In this document: positions 6,738-8,880 of the stretch, in pieces | Layout of the letters: each line of letters starts with the position of its first letter | How positions within the stretch are numbered: the stretch's first letter is position 1 | DNA from: Candidatus Parvarchaeota archaeon | GTDB taxonomy: Archaea; Nanobdellota; Nanobdellia; Parvarchaeales; Parvarchaeaceae | DNA length: 8,880 bases | NCBI GenBank assembly: GCA_023378805.1 | Contig: JAMCSQ010000022.1 | Location: 1 to 8,880 of the forward strand | Reading direction: 5' to 3' | Translations under genes and position numbers: made by a program | The notes under the pieces: model-generated | The model's database searches: none | Told to the model about the DNA's origin: nothing | Seen by the model: only the letters and a program-made list of their open reading frames with translations

Positions 6738-6773
6738 TCAATATTTAATACTTAAAGACCAATATTAATATTT
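6738..6773. promoter_or_regulatory. Divergent promoter between glycosyltransferase and pilin genes
   Basis: Only 36 bases separate the two start codons. For the + strand, ATATTTAATA (6741-6750) is 24-33 bases before the pilin ATG at 6774. For the minus strand, TATTAATATT (6770 down to 6761) is about 24-33 bases before the glycosyltransferase ATG at 6737. Each TATA-like element lies next to the other gene's start, so the two promoters interleave. AATATTAATATT (6761-6772) is itself a 12-base palindrome. No Shine-Dalgarno site is seen for either gene. Binding of the basal factors in one direction should hinder the other. Confidence 0.5.
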
Positions 6774-7460
6774 ATGTCATATAAACAGAAAGGGCAATAT
6801 TCTCTAGAATATACAATAATAATGGGTATAGGCATAGGTATTATCGCTGCATTTGTAGTGTATATTGCGCTTTTCTATGGCTCATTTGCTTCAAGTTCAG
6901 CAGGAAGCCAGATAACTACAGTATCGGATAGCCTTGCTAATGAAATCAGCTACGTTGCTTCACAGGGGCCAGGATCCATGCAGGTATTTCCCATAACTCT
7001 GCCTTTGATTGAGCCGCGGTATTCTTTTTTCTGCGGAAATATAATAAAATTGCAGACTACTACTGAGTTAGGCGTGTCTAAGTCAATCGAAAATGTATCG
7101 GGAATGCTTCCTTTATCAGGCGGCACATTTGATGCATTTGCAAGAGATGAAAACGGCAGTGCTTTGGTGGGCCTTGACTTTTCCATAGCTTTAATTCAAT
7201 TTACTTATTCTATTTCTTCAAATACATTGTCTTATTCAATGTCTTTCTATAACTACTCTAATGGCTTAAAGGGTACTTCATTTAATGTAAGTCTTTTTTC
7301 CACTGGCGGATCATATTTAACTAGCGTTACAGGTTCTACTAGTTCAGGTCAGGCTACAGGTACACTAACTCTGCCGTCTACCGCGCAAAGTCAATATGTT
7401 ATTGAGGTGTATCCATCAGGATCTGGAGATTATTACTCTACCTGCATCAGTCTTCCATGA
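6774..7460 (+). CDS. Pilin-like protein with archaeal class III signal peptide
   Basis: The 228-aa product begins with a short basic leader, then KGQYSLEY followed by a hydrophobic helix (TIIMGIGIGIIAAFVVYIALFY, about 14-35). This is the class III signal used by archaeal pilins and pilin-like subunits, cut by an EppA/FlaK-type peptidase. Cleavage is expected between Gly7 and Gln8, leaving Glu12 as the mature Glu5. The rest is Ser/Thr/Gly/Tyr-rich and beta-like, with four N-glycosylation sequons (Asn107, Asn127, Asn160, Asn171) and two cysteines (Cys87, Cys224) that could form a disulphide. It is larger than minimal type IV pilins, so a minor pilin or surface subunit is as likely as a main filament subunit. 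No secretion ATPase or peptidase gene is in the window. The divergent glycosyltransferase makes a link to its glycosylation possible, but that is inference. Confidence 0.83.
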   Translation: MSYKQKGQYSLEYTIIMGIGIGIIAAFVVYIALFYGSFASSSAGSQITTVSDSLANEISYVASQGPGSMQVFPITLPLIEPRYSFFCGNIIKLQTTTELGVSKSIENVSGMLPLSGGTFDAFARDENGSALVGLDFSIALIQFTYSISSNTLSYSMSFYNYSNGLKGTSFNVSLFSTGGSYLTSVTGSTSSGQATGTLTLPSTAQSQYVIEVYPSGSGDYYSTCISLP

Positions 7461-7562
7461 TTAATAGCATTAAAGAATAGAATCCCCTTCATTAATAAGC
7501 AATCAAGATTACTTTCTGGTTAATCATAAAAACATATCCTCTACTGCATAAACTTATTAGTT
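7461..7562. other. Non-coding gap after the pilin gene
   Basis: I see no open reading frame, RNA gene or clear promoter here. An 8-base inverted repeat, ATGATTAA (7458-7465) and TTAATCAT (7521-7528), is too far apart to be a convincing terminator. A pyrimidine-rich tract just beyond (TTCTTCTCTTTTT, 7578-7590) could end the pilin transcript, since archaeal terminators are often simple T-rich runs, but it lies about 120 bases past the stop. Confidence 0.4.
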
Positions 7563-7765
7563 TTACCCCAAACCTAATTCTTCTCTTTTTAGAACATTAA
7601 ATAAGTAAGACAAGCCGCCAAAACCTTTAGAAAAATTAAGAAAGACTTCAGAGGATCTATTAATTTTGTGTAGCCCCAAAGTTGCTCCAAATCTTTTAAC
7701 GTTAGATCCTTGTCTTTTACTTCTACAAACACTAAATTTAGTAGTTGACCCTGTGTTCCTCGTTT
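7563..7765 (-). pseudogene. Frameshifted remnant of a PD-(D/E)XK (RecB-like) nuclease
   Basis: The minus frame from 7765 to 7589 encodes LLNLVFVEVKDKDLTL, then KDLEQLWGYTKLIDPLKSF and LIF. VEVK fits the (D/E)xK pair of PD-(D/E)XK nucleases, and QLWGY fits the QxxxY motif that follows in RecB-like members. After LIF this frame degenerates to a stop at 7589. The next frame takes over from about 7631 with SKGFGGLSYLFNVLKR then EELGLG and a stop at 7563-7565. Restoring one T to the T5 run (A5 on the + strand, 7631-7635) joins the two parts into a sensible C-terminus. The upstream part, including the expected catalytic Asp strand, is missing: the frame hits a stop at 7766-7768 inside the intact phosphatase gene. 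A decayed, truncated gene is most likely. A sequencing indel plus a short GTG start at 7732 is the alternative. Confidence 0.6.
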
Positions 7766-8334
7766 TTAAGGAACTTTTCTATCCCAGATTTAAGGTCATT
7801 GATTCTTATTATTTTGCCATCTCTTTCGTATTTGTAATGAGAATTCCACGGTTGTGTTACCAAGTATAAGGTCACCTGTGAATTGTTTCCTCTTTTGATT
7901 ATCTCCTCTGCCAGTGTATTTGCGTCATCAAATATAGTCTTGTATCCGTAGTTCAGCTTCTTATCTATGGTTGGTACACATGTAACCTTTATGTCTGCCC
8001 CATAAAAGTTCTTCTTTAACCATTTCACGATGTACTCCGACTGTTCAATTGGCCTTTGTGTTATTATCTCGACTTCGTGTGTCTCTGTCAGCGAGTCCAG
8101 CGTTTCTTTTCCTATCGTCGGTTTTATCTCCTCCCACTTGTTGCTCCATATCTGGCCGTGCAGATCAAGAAATTCAGGGGTAGATATTGGAATTTTCCAG
8201 GTCTCCGGCTTGTAGTCACATATATCATCCCAGGTGTAATTACTTTGATGTATCCCATTGTAAACCTTAAGGAAAACTGTGTGAAAATCTGCGAGGGTAC
8301 CGTCAATGTCCAATCCTATCTTTTCTTTTTGCAT
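7738..8334 (-). CDS. HAD-family 5'-nucleotidase-like phosphatase
   Basis: This 198-aa HAD-superfamily protein resembles the 5'(3')-deoxyribonucleotidase (NT5C) group, which removes phosphate from nucleoside monophosphates. Motif I is GLDIDGTLADF, with nucleophile Asp9 and acid/base Asp11. Motif II is EIITQRP with Thr92, Lys126 or Lys127 may serve as motif III, and IFDDANTLAEEI (Asp136, Asp137) is motif IV. The QPWNSHYK stretch (161-168) is also of the NT5C kind. I use the ATG at 8334 rather than the one at 8358. A strong BRE/TATA on the minus strand (8376 down to 8359) is centred about 28 bases before 8334 and abuts the 8358 ATG, so the upstream ATG would not be transcribed, and MQKEKIGLDIDG is the usual family N-terminus. 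The substrate is not readable; nucleotide salvage or overflow control would suit the ndk nearby. The nuclease relic overlaps its 3' end. Confidence 0.82.
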   Translation of the reverse strand: MQKEKIGLDIDGTLADFHTVFLKVYNGIHQSNYTWDDICDYKPETWKIPISTPEFLDLHGQIWSNKWEEIKPTIGKETLDSLTETHEVEIITQRPIEQSEYIVKWLKKNFYGADIKVTCVPTIDKKLNYGYKTIFDDANTLAEEIIKRGNNSQVTLYLVTQPWNSHYKYERDGKIIRINDLKSGIEKFLKNEEHRVNY

Positions 8335-8358
8335 ACGTAGTATTAAGAAGGCAGGCAT

Positions 8359-8376
8359 TATTTAAACTTTTCAGCG
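8359..8376 (-). promoter_or_regulatory. BRE/TATA promoter of the HAD phosphatase
   Basis: Read on the minus strand, CGCTGAAAAG (BRE-like purine-rich part) runs directly into TTTAAATA (TATA box, 8366 down to 8359). The box is centred about 28 bases before the ATG at 8334, predicting a leaderless transcript. It is one of the clearest archaeal promoters in the window and it decides the start of the phosphatase gene. Confidence 0.65.
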
Positions 8377-8383
8377 CAGGAGG

Positions 8384-8452
8384 TTTTGTTTATAAAGTGT
8401 TTTTTGTTTACAAAGCCATATATCTTTCATATTTTATAAACAAAGCCCTATA
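8384..8452. repeat. Cluster of short direct and inverted repeats in the phosphatase/tfb divergent region
   Basis: TTTTGTTTATAAAG (8384-8397) recurs with one change as TTTTGTTTACAAAG (8402-8415). ACAAAGCCATATA (8410-8422) recurs with one change as ACAAAGCCCTATA (8440-8452). GTTTATAAA (8388-8396) has a perfect inverted copy, TTTATAAAC (8433-8441). The copies lie between the phosphatase promoter and the tfb promoter. They could be sites for a regulator or for the basal factors themselves. Confidence 0.5.
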
Positions 8453-8454
8453 AA

Positions 8455-8471
8455 ACGAAAGCTTTAAATAC
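8455..8471 (+). promoter_or_regulatory. BRE/TATA promoter of tfb
   Basis: ACGAAAGC (BRE-like, 8455-8462) followed by TTTAAATA (8463-8470) is an archetypal archaeal promoter. Its centre is about 32 bases before the tfb ATG at 8499, so a leader of only a few bases is predicted. No Shine-Dalgarno site is present. Two similar but weaker elements lie upstream at 8410-8423 and 8440-8454. Confidence 0.6.
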
Positions 8472-8498
8472 TAGTTTATGTCATACTATATAAATCTT

Positions 8499-8880
8499 AT
8501 GAAAGTTGTAACAAGCAAGTATACTATAAAATGTCCCTCTTGTGGTAGTGACGCAGTTAGCTATGACAAGGCAACCGGTGAATTAGTCTGTCAGAACTGT
8601 GGATATGTTATAGAGAGTGATACGATAGATTATGGTAGGGAATGGCGTTCTTTTGAAGACGAAAGAGATGAAGGAAAAGGAAGAATGGGCTCTCCATTAA
8701 GTTACGCAAAATACGATAAAGGTACAAGTACTGTAATAGGAAAGGCCAGTGAGTCCATAAAGCTGTCAAATGCTAATAGAAGAACTTTCTATAAATTAAG
8801 GAAATGGCAGCCAAGAATATCTACTGCATATGAAAGAAATTTAAAGTTTGCACTTACAGAACTAAGGCATGCTAGCAATC
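8499..8880 (+). CDS. tfb: Transcription initiation factor B (TFB), N-terminal part
   Basis: TFB is the archaeal TFIIB homologue that binds the TBP-TATA complex and the BRE and recruits RNA polymerase. The visible 127 residues, cut by the window edge, begin with a zinc ribbon CPSC...CQNC (Cys12, Cys15, Cys31, Cys34). The family's strongly conserved GREWRSFEDE (46-55) follows, then the B-reader/linker region GRMGSPLSYAKYDKGTSTVIG. The first cyclin-like repeat begins near RRTFYKLRKWQPRIS. Members of this family are usually about 300 aa, so more than half of the gene lies beyond the window. The linker has AKYDKGTST where many TFBs have HDKGLST, a small deviation. The start at 8499 is the first ATG after the promoter and gives the expected short N-terminal tail. 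The triple BRE/TATA-like upstream region makes self-control conceivable. Confidence 0.95.
   Translation, partial: MKVVTSKYTIKCPSCGSDAVSYDKATGELVCQNCGYVIESDTIDYGREWRSFEDERDEGKGRMGSPLSYAKYDKGTSTVIGKASESIKLSNANRRTFYKLRKWQPRISTAYERNLKFALTELRHASN

Noticed and set aside
7458..7528. Inverted repeat ATGATTAA / TTAATCAT flanking about 55 bases
   Set aside because: The arms are short and AT-rich and the loop is long. One arm overlaps the pilin stop region, and there are no insertion sequence or attachment-site features.
7666..7869. 67-codon + strand frame in the gap after the pilin gene
   Set aside because: It covers the antisense of both the nuclease relic and the 3' end of the phosphatase, which have real family motifs. 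Its hydrophobic, Leu/Phe-rich product looks like a shadow.
1..8880. tRNA, rRNA, CRISPR array or insertion sequence
   Set aside because: Reading both strands I found no tRNA-like cloverleaf, no regularly spaced repeat array and no transposase motifs.

Overview
The window looks like a stretch of archaeal chromosome from an AT-rich, compactly organised genome. It carries two archaeal information-processing genes: a full-length aIF5B-type translation factor and the 5' part of transcription factor B with its zinc ribbon. It also carries a class III (archaeal pilin type) signal-peptide protein, and nearly every gene has a TATA-like element about 25-30 bases before its start codon with no leader or Shine-Dalgarno site. 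The very short gaps and divergent proteins would suit a DPANN/ARMAN-type archaeon, but that lineage is my inference and was not tested.

Layout. The tail of an unrecognised + strand gene (1-224) is followed by a GalT-like nucleotidyltransferase (265-1236). Converging on it are a GalU/RmlA-type sugar nucleotidyltransferase (1251-2186, -) and a nucleoside diphosphate kinase with a C-terminal extension (2249-2899, -). Divergent from the kinase is infB/aIF5B (3037-4752, +), the only gene with a clear Shine-Dalgarno site. It overlaps by 4 bases, tail to tail, a fusion of a ribbon-helix-helix DNA-binding domain with a sugar-phosphate nucleotidyltransferase (4749-5570, -). Upstream of that on the same strand is a GT4-type glycosyltransferase (5589-6737, -). 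Divergent from the glycosyltransferase is a pilin-like secreted protein with four N-glycosylation sequons (6774-7460, +). Then come a 277-base gap holding a broken PD-(D/E)XK nuclease remnant (about 7563-7765, -), a HAD-family 5'-nucleotidase-like phosphatase (7738-8334, -), a repeat-rich divergent promoter region, and the start of tfb (8499 to the edge, +).

How the genes may work together. GalT, the GalU-like enzyme, NDK (NTP supply), the RHH-nucleotidyltransferase and the glycosyltransferase form a loose sugar-nucleotide and surface-glycan neighbourhood, and the pilin is a plausible glycosylated product. The most striking signal is the RHH-nucleotidyltransferase. The 18-base gap before its start codon lies wholly inside a perfect 21-base palindrome (10-base arms around one central base), placed between its TATA element and ATG. 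This is what one would expect of an operator bound by the enzyme's own RHH domain, so the protein may be a self-regulating enzyme, comparable in principle to PutA. Other points of interest are three similar BRE/TATA-like elements upstream of tfb and a nuclease relic that reads through cleanly if one T is restored in a homopolymer.
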